DNA of 64,000 bases from Drechmeria coniospora (lineage: Eukaryota; Ascomycota; Sordariomycetes; Hypocreales; Ophiocordycipitaceae): positions 9,025,222 through 9,089,221 of the forward strand of contig NC_054390.1 in the NCBI RefSeq assembly GCF_001625195.1. The letters run 5' to 3'. Made by a program: the position numbers and the translations under genes. The notes under the pieces are model-generated. The model saw nothing but the letters and a program-made list of their open reading frames with translations, was not told the DNA's origin and did not search any database. Every line of letters starts with the position of its first letter. Position 1 is the first letter of the stretch. Below are positions 35,422 to 45,671 of this stretch, in pieces.

Positions 35422-37815
35422 CTAGCAGCCGAAAGAGGCAAAGTCATGAGCGGGGGGGAACTCGAGCGAACGAAACATGTCGTCGGGCTGCGAGCTCTGG
35501 GAGTAGCCAAGGTTCATGCTGGGGGGGTCCTGCACCAGCGGAGGGAAGACCATGACCTCGGCGGTCGAGAGCAGGGCAAAATCCGCGCCTTGGGCGGCGA
35601 AGGACTCGTCGAAGCCTTCGTCGGCCTCGGCCGCGGCCTCGGGCGAGAAGAGCATGACGCTGCCTTGACCAGCCGGGGAGAAGTGGGGAACCGGCGGCAG
35701 GTGGGGTTGGGCGAGGGCGGCGGCCGGCTGAGGGAGATGGGGCATCTGGTAGATGGGCAGGTTCTGGGGCGCCAACTTGTCCAGGAGCTGGCCGATGTTG
35801 GGGAAGAGGTGGGCGGGCAGTTGGACTTGAGCGGCGTAGATGTCCTCATCGCCGAGGATGAAGGCGGGGCTGTTCAGGTAGGGAGGATACTGCTCGTAGG
35901 AGGCGGGCGAGGCGGGCGAGGGGGTCTCCGGCATGGCATCCAAGGCCTCCACGGCTTGCGGCTGGGAGCCAAAGGTGGCAAGCCAATCGGCGTCGGAGAC
36001 GTAGGCGGGCATGACGGCGACGGCGACTTCCGTCTCCTGCAGGGGCGTCGACACGCCGCAGGACGGCACCGTCGAGGGCGTCGAAGCATTCTGGAGGGGC
36101 GGAGTTTGCTGAACGAGGGGCCCGTCGGACGCGGGCGATTCCTTCTTGCCGTTGGTCTTGGTGCGGACGTAGGTCCAGCCGTGGGCCTTTTCCATGTGCT
36201 GCTTGCAGTTGGATTCGCGCTTGGAGGTGTAGCCGCAGGAATACTGGCAGTAGAAGGTGCTCGGGGCCGCCGAGTGGCGGTCGTTGATGTGACGGCCCAT
36301 CTCCTTCTCCGTGGGCCACCCGAGCCGGTGGTACTTGCAGGCGGCGACGGGGCACTTCCAGGGGCGCGAGTGCGTCTTCTCGTGCTTGGTCAGGTCGCAG
36401 GGGCGCTTGAACTCCTTGGCGCAGCCGTGGTGTCGGCACTTCTTGGGCGCCAACTCGTCGGGACTCGCGTTCTTCTTGCGGCGCGCCATGGAACGCCGGA
36501 CATCCTCCTCATCCACCTGCTGGCGGCTGGCGGAGCGCTTGAGCGGCAACGAGGCACCGACGTCGACGGGCTTCCCGGTGGCCATGGAGATGGCGGTGCC
36601 ATCCTTCTTCACACGAACGAGCTCGGCGGGGCGGCCGTTCTGGGCGACGCCGCCGTAGAGCTGGATCTCGTCCGACCTGAGGGGCAGGCGGTGATTAGCA
36701 GCGGGCGCGGGTCGGGGCACGAGAGGCGGCGGAGGCACATACTGATCGACCATGTCGGCGTCGTCGGCGGCGGGGGCGTTCTTGGCCCTGTAGAGCTGCA
36801 TGCCGTAGTGGAGAAGCTGGTCCTCCAGGTCGATGAAGTAGCCGTTGGTGTAGGGGCGGTCGTTGCCGCGGACCTGCTCGCGTTCGGTGAAGAGGTGAAC
36901 GGACGCTTGGACGCAGCGGATGAAGGTGAGGCAGAAGTCAAGGTAAAGGGAGGGCGAGTCCCTCTGCGAGAGCAACACGGGATGAGCGCGCGGGCCGCAA
37001 GGGACACGGGTCGAAGGCGGACGACTTACAGGGGCGCGGAACAGGAGAGTCTTTTCGAGATCGCGGATGCAGATGATCTCCTTGTCCCTTATCTGGCGGG
37101 GCACGACGACGAGGAGCGGCTTGAAGGGCTTGAAGGCCGGCTCGGCCAGGAGCGGACCGAGGATGCGGTGGTAGATGCGGTAGTAGGCCTTGGACCCGAG
37201 GAGCGGCAGGTTCGCCTTGGCGGCATCGGCCGAGGATCCGGTGAGGGTTTGACTCGAAGACGACATGCCAGCCTTGCCGGCGTCGGCCGAGGGGCAGCAC
37301 TCGTCGTCGGCCGAGGCGATGGAGGTGCCGAGGCCGCTGTCGCAGTCCGCCTTGGCGCTCTCGCCAACGTTCCGGGGCAGGACGAAGCAGCGAGGGGGGG
37401 TTGGACGGGGGGCAGGACCGTCGGGGGCGCGGCCGAGGTCGGCGAGGTGGAGGTTGGCGAGGTCGAGGAGGCCTCGGGGAACGGGGGAGCTCACGTCCCG
37501 GAGCGAGGCGCTCCCGACCGTGGTGCGGGATTCGAGGGAAAGACGTTCCGTCTTGGCCAGGGTCTCGTCGATGTCGTCGAGGGTCAGGGCAACACGACGG
37601 CGGTTGGCATCGACGACGTGGTCGATGTGCGTGGACGAGCGCGGCAGCTGAGGAGGGAGGAAGGTGCTGGCCGTGGCAGCGGACGAGGGGACGGAGGAAG
37701 GAGAAGAGTGAAAGGTCGCACCCTTGCGGAGGGCCATGCTGGATTTTCTAGAAAGGCCGTCCTCACACTCTCCCGTGGTGGCCGACCCCCGGCGACGAGG
37801 ATTTCCAGGAGACAT
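35422..37815 (-). CDS. C2H2 zinc-finger transcription factor
   Basis: The frame is open for 797 codons from the ATG at 37815, but two 66-nt segments have full intron signals. They are 37029-36964 (GTAAGT...CTCTCGCAG) and 36742-36677 (GTATGT...branch-like GCTAATC...CCCCTCAG). Splicing both gives about 753 residues. The first half has a Ser/Pro-rich lead and a conserved-looking segment beginning SKAYYRIYHRILGPLL. Three C2H2 fingers follow at about residues 415-502: CRHHGC...HEKTH, CPVAAC...HINDRH and CQYSC...HMEKAH. The basic stretch MARRKKN precedes them. The C-terminal third is Pro/Ala/Gln-rich with acidic residues, like an activation domain. It is a fungal DNA-binding regulator. The regulon cannot be inferred and I do not assign a named family member. 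Confidence 0.87.
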   Translation of the reverse strand: MSPGNPRRRGSATTGECEDGLSRKSSMALRKGATFHSSPSSVPSSAATASTFLPPQLPRSSTHIDHVVDANRRRVALTLDDIDETLAKTERLSLESRTTVGSASLRDVSSPVPRGLLDLANLHLADLGRAPDGPAPRPTPPRCFVLPRNVGESAKADCDSGLGTSIASADDECCPSADAGKAGMSSSSQTLTGSSADAAKANLPLLGSKAYYRIYHRILGPLLAEPAFKPFKPLLVVVPRQIRDKEIICIRDLEKTLLFRAPVSRPPSTRVPCGPRAHPVLLSQRDSPSLYLDFCLTFIRCVQASVHLFTEREQVRGNDRPYTNGYFIDLEDQLLHYGMQLYRAKNAPAADDADMVDQYVPPPPLVPRPAPAANHRLPLRSDEIQLYGGVAQNGRPAELVRVKKDGTAISMATGKPVDVGASLPLKRSASRQQVDEEDVRRSMARRKKNASPDELAPKKCRHHGCAKEFKRPCDLTKHEKTHSRPWKCPVAACKYHRLGWPTEKEMGRHINDRHSAAPSTFYCQYSCGYTSKRESNCKQHMEKAHGWTYVRTKTNGKKESPASDGPLVQQTPPLQNASTPSTVPSCGVSTPLQETEVAVAVMPAYVSDADWLATFGSQPQAVEALDAMPETPSPASPASYEQYPPYLNSPAFILGDEDIYAAQVQLPAHLFPNIGQLLDKLAPQNLPIYQMPHLPQPAAALAQPHLPPVPHFSPAGQGSVMLFSPEAAAEADEGFDESFAAQGADFALLSTAEVMVFPPLVQDPPSMNLGYSQSSQPDDMFRSLEFPPAHDFASFGC

Positions 37816-40800
37816 TGCCGGCGGCGGGCTCGACGACGAGCTGCAAAGCTAAAGGCAAATGGCCCGAGGACAGGACGGGCGATCGACCGTCGGTAGGAAG
37901 GAAGGCAGGCCGGCAGGCAGGCAGCGGCATGCGTCCACAATGGTGGGCCGTGGGCGATGATGGTGGAAAGACGACGGTGGAAAGACGATGGTGGAGGGCA
38001 CAGAGGTGGGAGAGAAGCGAAAATGGGATGGGAGGAACGAAGTTTGACGGGAGGTGCAGAGACGGGTGAAGGCCGATGGGGTTCAGTGGGAGGGAGTGCG
38101 TGCGAGTGCGAGCACACCAACAGCCACGGAGTACATGGCACGGATACAGGACGGTACGCGTGGATGCGGCAAAGCTGGCAACGGACTCAGGTACCTCCGA
38201 GGGGTAGGTGTAAGTACTGTACGTACTGTGCTTGTAGCGCAGCACTTACTGTACTTGAGGCAGACTGCAGGCACTCGTCGTCCTACAAGTACGCCTACTG
38301 CACATACGGAGTCGAGGTGCGCTTGCAATGGCGCTTGCAATGCGCAGCAAGTTACTTTACTTTGTACAACCATTACTGGCAAAGTAGGTGTAATACGTGT
38401 AACACTTGTAATTACATGTAGATTCGTACTTTGGTGGTGGGAGTGCATGGATTCGCATGGTGCAGGATGCGGTGCGGAGCGGTGCAGAGCAACCCGCGCC
38501 AGCGGTCCTTAGCGTGCTGGATGGAAACGCAAGAAAGCGGGCGGGAGGGCATGCTCGAGGCTGCTGCCTGGAGGCTTTCCCCAGGCGGGACTAGCGCTGG
38601 GCGGAGGCTGAGGCGTGGCCGCTGCGGAGCGGAGGATGATGATGACGATCCCTGCCAGTGCGAGCAACAGCGAATGCGAGTACAGTGCCACTTGTACAGT
38701 AATAAGATCTCGATACGCTTGCCGTACATGTACTCTGTACAATTGCAAGCATTGCAGGCGGGCGAGTCCAATGCCGTCAGCTGGTGTTGCGTAGGAGTCA
38801 GTGAACACGTTGTCACAAGTAGTTGCAGGTGCACCGTGTGCAGGTACATGAGGCGCGTGCAGTTATTTATGGGTGTACATGTATACCGTGCGTAGAGTAC
38901 GGAGGAATAGGGAGTAGTTGCAAGTCAGTACTCCGTACGGAGTACTCCGTACCGAGCAACACATGTATTAATAATTACTGCAAGTACTTACCTATACAGT
39001 AATCAATACTTTAGTGCTTGGCTTGGTGGTTGTGCACGTGCCGCCTGCCTGTCCACGTTCGGTTGCAGGAACGGACCACGAACGTACTGTACGGGTTTTA
39101 CTGCACGGGGCACGGGCATTACAGTACACCTACTTACAGTACACCTACAGTACGGAGCACTGTAATAGAGCAAGTATTACTGTCTAATGGTACACCTGCC
39201 TGCTGTACGGAGAGCAGGTACACGCAGGCGTACATGTACAAGCACAAGCAAGTATATGCATGCAAGTGCAAGCATATGCACTCTGTTCTCCCAAGTGGAG
39301 GTTGCAGGCAAGTATGGAAGTCTGTACGTGTATTAGGTGAAAGTGTGCTCCGTACGGAGTAAGTGATGTCACATTCAAATTGGCCTAGTGCGTGCACCGC
39401 TTGCAAGCGTCCAGGTACTTGGTATGTTGCATGCATGTCATTCACTATATCTGCGCTCCGTAGTCCGTACTGATTGCATGCAGTACGGAGTGCAATGACA
39501 TGGTGCGTGGAACTCGCCGTGCTGGTACACGTGCTTGCATGTGCTTGCAACTACTTGCAGGTTGACGTACCATAGGTAATGGTGTGCACCCAATCACTTC
39601 AGGAAGACCTCATACCGCCATGCTCGGTACATGTTCGGAGTACTTTGCAGGTGCGTGGAAAGCTGCATTTAACCACCCGGCACAATGCTCTGCGGCATGC
39701 GCGATTGAACTGTCGGAAAGGGGTGCTCCAGTTGTGCTGCAGCTTATGCCATGGTGGGATAGGAGCGGAGCCTGCACGTTCGATGCTACATACCTAGCAA
39801 GTTCAGTATGCAGGGAGGACGGGGCATCAGCTACTCTCGCTCCCCTTCCTCACAAGTTCTTATGTCGTTGCCGTTTGCTTCTGCCTTGAAGAATCATCCG
39901 ATGCACTCTTGATTCAGGCGCCGGCATCGGCTGCAGCAGTGGGGATCCAGGACACTTGCTACGGAGTAGACTGAGTTCAATGATACACCCCAAGTGCGCA
40001 AGTCATTCCCAATGGCGTGTGGCCCAGTAGTAAATACAAGCACTCCGTGGTACGGAGTAATTAATAATACGTGCTTGTACTCCGTATTTGGACCTGTGGC
40101 GTTTCGGTGCTGCAGTGTGAGTACTACATGTTGCAGCGCATGTTTCGAACGGCCGCGTGGGCTTCGACGCGCGGAGCCGCAAGTAGTACGTGCTCCGTAC
40201 GGAGTATTTAAGTAGTAATTACCTAAGCAATGCAAGTACGGAGCATTTTGTACAAGTACTGTACGTACTGTACAGTGCAACTACTCCGTACTGTACTCCG
40301 TACTGTAGGGGTACTTATTTCTTCAGGTCCACGCCCACCCACAACCACGACGACCTGGCGTCATTCGTGACCGACCAACACCACGAACCAACAGCCCAAC
40401 AACCAACAGCGTCAGAGTGGCGCCCCCAACACCAACACACCCTCGGCCCTCGGCCGCCGTTCCCCGTCGCCGTCTGATGCTGGCCAAAAGAAAAGGCGGA
40501 AAGATTCCAGCATGCTGATGGCTGACGAGTACGAGTACGTACGTGCATTCATGTGCGTACCTGCTTTGGTGCGGAGTACGGAGCACTTGGAAGTGAGCTC
40601 GTCCTTGGTCCATACGCACCGAACAAGCATGTAGCTGTACAGTGCATGCAAGTAGAGCCAAAAGCAGTGCCTGTTGCTGCACGACGGTGTCGAGTCAACA
40701 CTGGCGCTGGACAGTTTCCACTTGCCACGTGCGAAGCCGACAACCAAACATGTACTGCTACGGAGCAGATAACGAACGCTCAGGTGCTGCTCATGTACCG

Positions 40801-41982
40801 ATACCCCGCCTGGCTGACCGTCCTCGTAGCTGTCCTTGTCCTCGTGGTTGTTCCCGTGATTGTCCTCGTGGTAGCGAGGAATACGTACTTGCTGTATTAG
40901 TTCGTGTGGATGACGTGCCACCGTCCGCGCGCCTGCCGCATGGACCTCGGGGCTCAAGTCCCCGCCAGTTGCGTCCTCCCGAGCACAAAACAACTCTGTC
41001 CTTTTCATCCTCCCCCCCCCTCCCTCCTCCAAACTGTCGCTTTCGGCCTGTCATAATTGCCATCGAGTCGGAGATGGGCGGGACTGTGACTCAATGCTCG
41101 AAGCGCTAGCTACTTGGATGCTGCTAGTGGCCACCACCCAACGGGACGACAACATGTCAAGTCACGCCTCGCCCTACGAACGCGCATGCTCCCGCTCTCG
41201 CCCTCCATCTCCTATTACTGGTAATTACTGGACCCGAACCTTGTGTCCTGCTTGTCTTGACCCTCGATGGGGTAGCACGACCGGCCTTGGTGGCCCCACC
41301 GTGTGCATCGTATTCTTATTCTCGTACTTACATGTACGTCTCCATAGATCCATCTCTCCGACCGACCGACCGACCGACCGAATGACGTAGTAGCATGGCC
41401 GCAACCGCGAAAACAAGCACGATGCATACCGTATGGTACTCGTGTGCATTGGAGTAAGTGCACACTCGCATTTTTTTTTGGGAGGGGGAGAGAGGGGGAG
41501 AGAGGGGGGTGGAAGAGGTGGCGGGAGGTGAGAGATTCTCCTACTCCGTCCCTTCCACTCGCCCCTTCTTCGCGACATCTCCACGACTGCGGATGACCGA
41601 CGAGCCGGCTCGATTGGCTCTGCTACCAACTCCCAAGGTCAGCCCCTTCTGGCCCAAGTTGGCTCCAGAATTGGGGGAGCGTTCACGTAAGGGGGCGACT
41701 GTTCCCTGCCGAGTCCTTTGTTGCCTCCGAACCGGATGAGAATCGACAAAGGAATGGCCAGCGAGGGAAGACGGCCCGCCCCCTCCCGTCCCTGTCTTGT
41801 TCACCGCAGAATGGCAAATGGCGAGCTGCGCCAGCCATGTCCATGTCCTGTGCCGATGTCGTCACTCATCCTGGGGGATAAAATGGAATCATGACTTGCC
41901 CCTCTGCTCTGCCCTCTCGGCTTCCGGCGTCCTCACAGTCGCCCAGTCTCGACCCGCGGCTGCCTTCCTGCAGACGGGTGAA
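37816..41982. other. 4-kb gene desert rich in GTAC palindromes
   Basis: The left part is the promoter of the C2H2 gene. From about 38200 to 40300 the DNA is dominated by GTAC words, including the perfect 18-bp palindrome at 38928-38945 and CTCCGTACGGAG near 39350 and 40195. A GACC tetranucleotide run lies at about 41360-41380 and a poly-T run near 41471. Long frames here have no family features and follow the repeats. I support no gene. Confidence 0.55.
38928..38945. repeat. Perfect 18-bp palindrome of the GTAC word family
   Basis: GTACTCCGTACGGAGTAC reads the same on both strands. It is made of two facing copies of the TACGGAGTAC word that recurs through the spacers of this window. Confidence 0.95.
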
Positions 41983-42777
41983 ATGTACCTCCTCTTCCTT
42001 ATAGTATTGATGCTTCTGGGAAACGTTCCATTCATCATCACTTCCTTCATGGAAGCCATCGGCATCATGCTGTCCTGTTTTTCCTCCTGTGCTCCTTGGC
42101 TGCGACGGAGTCTAGCCATTGTTCATGAGCCGACAGCGACGGTTCCCAAGGTGGGCGGAACCGCCGCTCTCTCCAGCCTCCCGGACCCGGTGCTGTCGAG
42201 GATAAAGCGCATCAAGCCCCTATCCTCGCGCCTGGCGGAGAACCGGCCGCCAGATTTGGACCTCTCCCTGGCATCCAACATGGATGCCATCCAGCCTTGG
42301 ATGCACGATGCGGAGAGCGAGGAACAGGACGAATCTGTCGACGCCCATCAAGCATTCGACGACTCTGGAGACGAGCTGATGCCCATGTACCGCTTCAGCT
42401 GTCCCCTCGTTCGCATCGATTTTGACCCGTTCGCTCCAAGATCGAACCAGAGCGCCCCGGAGCATCCTTTCCGTCTGGATGGCGACGCCGACACCGCAAC
42501 GCAGGAATTCATGCACTGGCCCGCCGACGCGACCGACAACTCTGGAAACAGCTCTCGGCATCCATCTCCACATGCCCATCCAAAGACTCGACCGTTTGCT
42601 GATGGCACCGAGGGACAGGTACACGGTGGAGCGACCCAGCCGTACTTTTGGCCTTGGAGCCGGTGCCTGGAACGGTTGGGAGGGGACGAAGATGAGGCTT
42701 GGAGCATTCCCACGTACCATGCGGCATCGGACTTGGCGGGCGCAACGGAGGCAGAATCTCCATGCTCGTGCACGTAA
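41983..42777 (+). CDS. Uncharacterised ORF with N-terminal hydrophobic segment
   Basis: From the ATG at 41983 the frame gives 264 residues. Residues 1-30 are strongly hydrophobic (MYLLFLIVLMLLGNVPFIIT), consistent with a signal peptide or signal anchor. A Cys-containing stretch and a basic patch RIKRIKPL follow, then an acidic, Pro/Ser/His-rich, disordered-looking remainder. In-frame sequence extends upstream to another ATG at 41818, but the hydrophobic start at 41983 is more plausible. I recognise no domain. It converges on the GT69 gene with about 166 bp between stops. It may be a lineage-specific secreted or membrane protein, or not a gene. Confidence 0.35.
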   Translation: MYLLFLIVLMLLGNVPFIITSFMEAIGIMLSCFSSCAPWLRRSLAIVHEPTATVPKVGGTAALSSLPDPVLSRIKRIKPLSSRLAENRPPDLDLSLASNMDAIQPWMHDAESEEQDESVDAHQAFDDSGDELMPMYRFSCPLVRIDFDPFAPRSNQSAPEHPFRLDGDADTATQEFMHWPADATDNSGNSSRHPSPHAHPKTRPFADGTEGQVHGGATQPYFWPWSRCLERLGGDEDEAWSIPTYHAASDLAGATEAESPCSCT

Positions 42778-42943
42778 TGAAGGATGGAGCGCAAGGTACT
42801 TTGGGAATAATCCTCTTTGCCATGAAGTCGTCGATCCGTCAAGATGCACAGTGTGCGACGAATCTGTCTCCGTGGACACAGTCGTCATGGCATCCACCGA
42901 CTTCGGTACAAGTACTCCGTACAACCACTCCAGTAAGTAGCAT

Positions 42944-44461
42944 CTATACATGTGCCCATCCGTTGTCCGCCAGGATCTGCATCTCGTTGATCAAGCAAAA
43001 CTCGCCCGCCTCCTTGTTCCCGGACGCCTCCGCTTCCCAGCGGCCGACCCTGCTGCGGACGACGAAGCCCTCCAAGGTGAAGACGGTCCAGCGCTTTATC
43101 CTGTTCACCCACAGGCCGCGCCAGATTTGCCACATGGAAACCCAAGCGTCGCCATCTCCCGGGTGCGTGGCCTCGTACGCGGCCAAGTTGTATCCGACGC
43201 GCACGCGGGGGTTGAGGTAGACGCCGAGCGTCTTCGAGAGCGGGTTGTCGGCGTGGATGAGGCAGCACTCGGACGCCTCGAGGTGGTGCAGGGCGAGCGA
43301 GTCGGGAACGCCACGGAAGCGCAGGCTCGTCGACGAGACGAAGGGTTCGGCAGGCATGACCACTGGGTGGGACGAAACGGCCTACGATTAGCTTGCTTTC
43401 GAACCATGCGCGTTGCGTGGGAGCAGATGCATCCCGCGCGAGGAGGGGAGGGCCCAAACGAACCTATGCCGTTCCAGCAGCTCGTGACGGGCACGGCGTC
43501 GGCGTTGTTGAGGAGTGCGTTCCTCGATTCCCGGCCCCGAAAGTACGGCCAAGTCTGCATCGCGTGGCCCGAACCCTCCGTGTCGCGCAGCGCAAAGGTG
43601 TCGTAGTAGAGCGGTGGCTTGGAAAAGTCGAGCGAGCACGCGGCGGCGTAGTCGCCTCCGTTGGTGTCCATGAGCGCCAGCACATCCTCCGTCTAGGCGG
43701 CGGAAACGTCAGCCTCTCCCCGCCCCCTCCCCCCACGACGGCTCCGACACGGAGATGGCGGGCCTTACCGTAAATATGACGTCGTTGAGAAAGAGGACCT
43801 TGTCAAAGTTGATGCCCTGCTTGTGCAGATCCAGCAAGTCCTTGATGGTTCGATTCCTCAGCTTCGCGAGGTAGGGAATCCGTCTCAGCTCCTTCTTGCC
43901 CCTCGGCGTGACTACCCAACCGTCCGTCTTTTCCTCGTCCGGCTTGGCAATCTCGTCACGATGCGTCACGTCGGACACGTCGATGCGATGCGGGACCGCC
44001 CTCCTCTCGAGCTCCGTGGCGAGGTCCTGCAGCACCGTCTTGCTGTCGTCCCAGCTGCCGCTCTCGAATATGCTCACGAAGACGTTCTTGACGCCAAACG
44101 TCTCCGTGAGACGCAGAACCGCCTCGTTCCAGTGGGTTCGAAGCACGTCGCCGTTGTTGAAGTGTATGCTCGCAATGTAGATGCGCTCGTTTGGCCGCGA
44201 CGGCTTCGGGCCGGCCTCGAGCTCTTGCCGGTACAGCTCATAGTTCAAGAGGTTGCGGTGCACTCGAAGGACGTCGAGGACGTTGACGAGGCAGAAGAGC
44301 AGCAGAAGCAGGCGCGTGGTTCGCCAGCGTCGGATTCGACGGAGGTATAGCCTGTTCGCACCGGCTAAGAGCACGGTGGGGAGTGGACGACGCATCGGGG
44401 AGCTTTCGAAGGAGGCTGTGGGGCTCAATCTCACCAATGATACCCTCCGCCCTCCGAGCAT
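42944..44461 (-). CDS. GT69 / CAP59-type alpha-1,3-mannosyltransferase
   Basis: Exons 44461-43769, 43692-43464 and 43362-42944 join to 446 residues (donors GTAAGG and GTTCGT; acceptors CCTAG and CCCAG). A second ATG at 44395 is an alternative start. The N-terminus is basic, followed by one membrane segment (RLLLLLFCLVNVLDVL), so it is a type II Golgi-like protein. The luminal part has IYIASIHFNNGDVLRTHWNEA split here as its key words IASIHFNN and LRTHWNEA, then VFVSIFESGSWD, FLNDVIFT, DTNGGDYAAACSLDF and SCWNGI joined across intron 2 to VVMPAEPF. These are CAP59/CMT1 family landmarks. Cryptococcal members act in capsule mannan synthesis. In ascomycetes a role in cell-wall or secreted-glycan mannosylation is inferred. 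Confidence 0.88.
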
Positions 44462-45671
44462 TGCGTCCGTTCGCTAAGGCGGGTGAAGGGACATTCGCGA
44501 GAGAATGAAAAAAGGAGAAAAGGACGAGCAGTTTCCCTCCCCCCCAGGTGTGTTTTTCGGCCACGACGTGTACAGCGTGTTCACGATATGCGGCAGGGAG
44601 AGTCGGTCGATACGAGGTGTATGTGTACTTACTTGGCCATGGCTTGGAGGTACGTACCTGTAAGTGCCGAAGCAAGTAAGTAGATGTCGACGTACTCCGC
44701 ACAGTACGTGCGGCAAGTGGACATATGTCTTTATCGCCGACCAAGTATACTCTCCATAATTGCAGTAAGAAAAGTGACTTTTCCACGGATAAATGCTTAT
44801 TGAACCCCCTGTGAAGGCGCCCCTTACGTGTACTGTATTATTAGAGCGAGCGTGAAAGGGGAGAGTGGAGCCACTCCACCGAACTACTTAATTATAGTTT
44901 GGCATACTACTCCGTAATACTCCGTACTGTACAAATACTTGCACCTACAAGTAGGTGTAGGGGAAGTACTAATACTTGCTATTCTTTGTACTTGCGTATA
45001 TGTACGGAGTACTGTAAGTACTGTACAAAGTATTGAATACGGGGTACTCCGTACCACCAAGTATTACTGTACAGTACTTACTAGCAGGAACATGAACGTC
45101 ATGGTATTCTACGCTGGACATTTACATGTATATATATGTATCTACACGTGTATACAAGCACAGAAGCACCTACTTACAGTACACCCACAGTACACCCGCA
45201 GTACACCCGCAGTACACCCGCAGTACACCCGCAGTCGTAGTAGGCGAGAGGTATATATTCCCCGTACATGACGACGACGACAGGTCGTAAATAAACACTA
45301 CTGCTTCTATTTGAGCTCTCGAAGATGAAGCCAGTTCATTCAGTGCATTCCATTTTCGGCATTCGTCAACCCCGGCAGCACTCCTGCCTCCATGACGAAC
45401 ATATGGGACGTAGATGGTGCAACTGCCCAACGACATGTCGCGTTGTTGCCCCCCCCCCCCCCCCCCCCTCTCACCTCCCCGAGTTGGGCATTCTCCCTCC
45501 TCCGTTCTCCATTCCTCATAATGGTCAGAACCTCTTCCGCCTCGGTCGGGCCGTCTCCGTCACCCCGCGCGAGGCTGCCGGCGCCTGCCATGTCGCCGTC
45601 GTCCTCGTGCGCACGCATGGCTTCAAGCCCGCCCTTCCAGCCCGCCCTCGACGCTTCTCCCCGACAACGGT
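44462..45671. other. Spacer between the GT69 and PMT4 genes
   Basis: GT69 promoter, then AT-richer GTAC-rich DNA (about 44880-45110), an 11-bp minisatellite and a 20-nt poly-C run at 45449-45468 that lies just beyond the PMT4 stop. No gene seen. Confidence 0.5.
45176..45236. repeat. 11-bp tandem repeat (TACACCCGCAG)n
   Basis: Five to six copies in tandem, the first ones carrying CCAC instead of CCGC. Embedded in GTAC-rich spacer. Confidence 0.9.

Noticed and set aside
35233..37896. 887-codon plus-strand frame opposite the C2H2 gene
   Set aside because: It is the antisense shadow of the GC-rich C2H2 coding frame; its translation is Gly/Arg/Val-rich without motifs, while the minus strand has three zinc fingers and proper introns.
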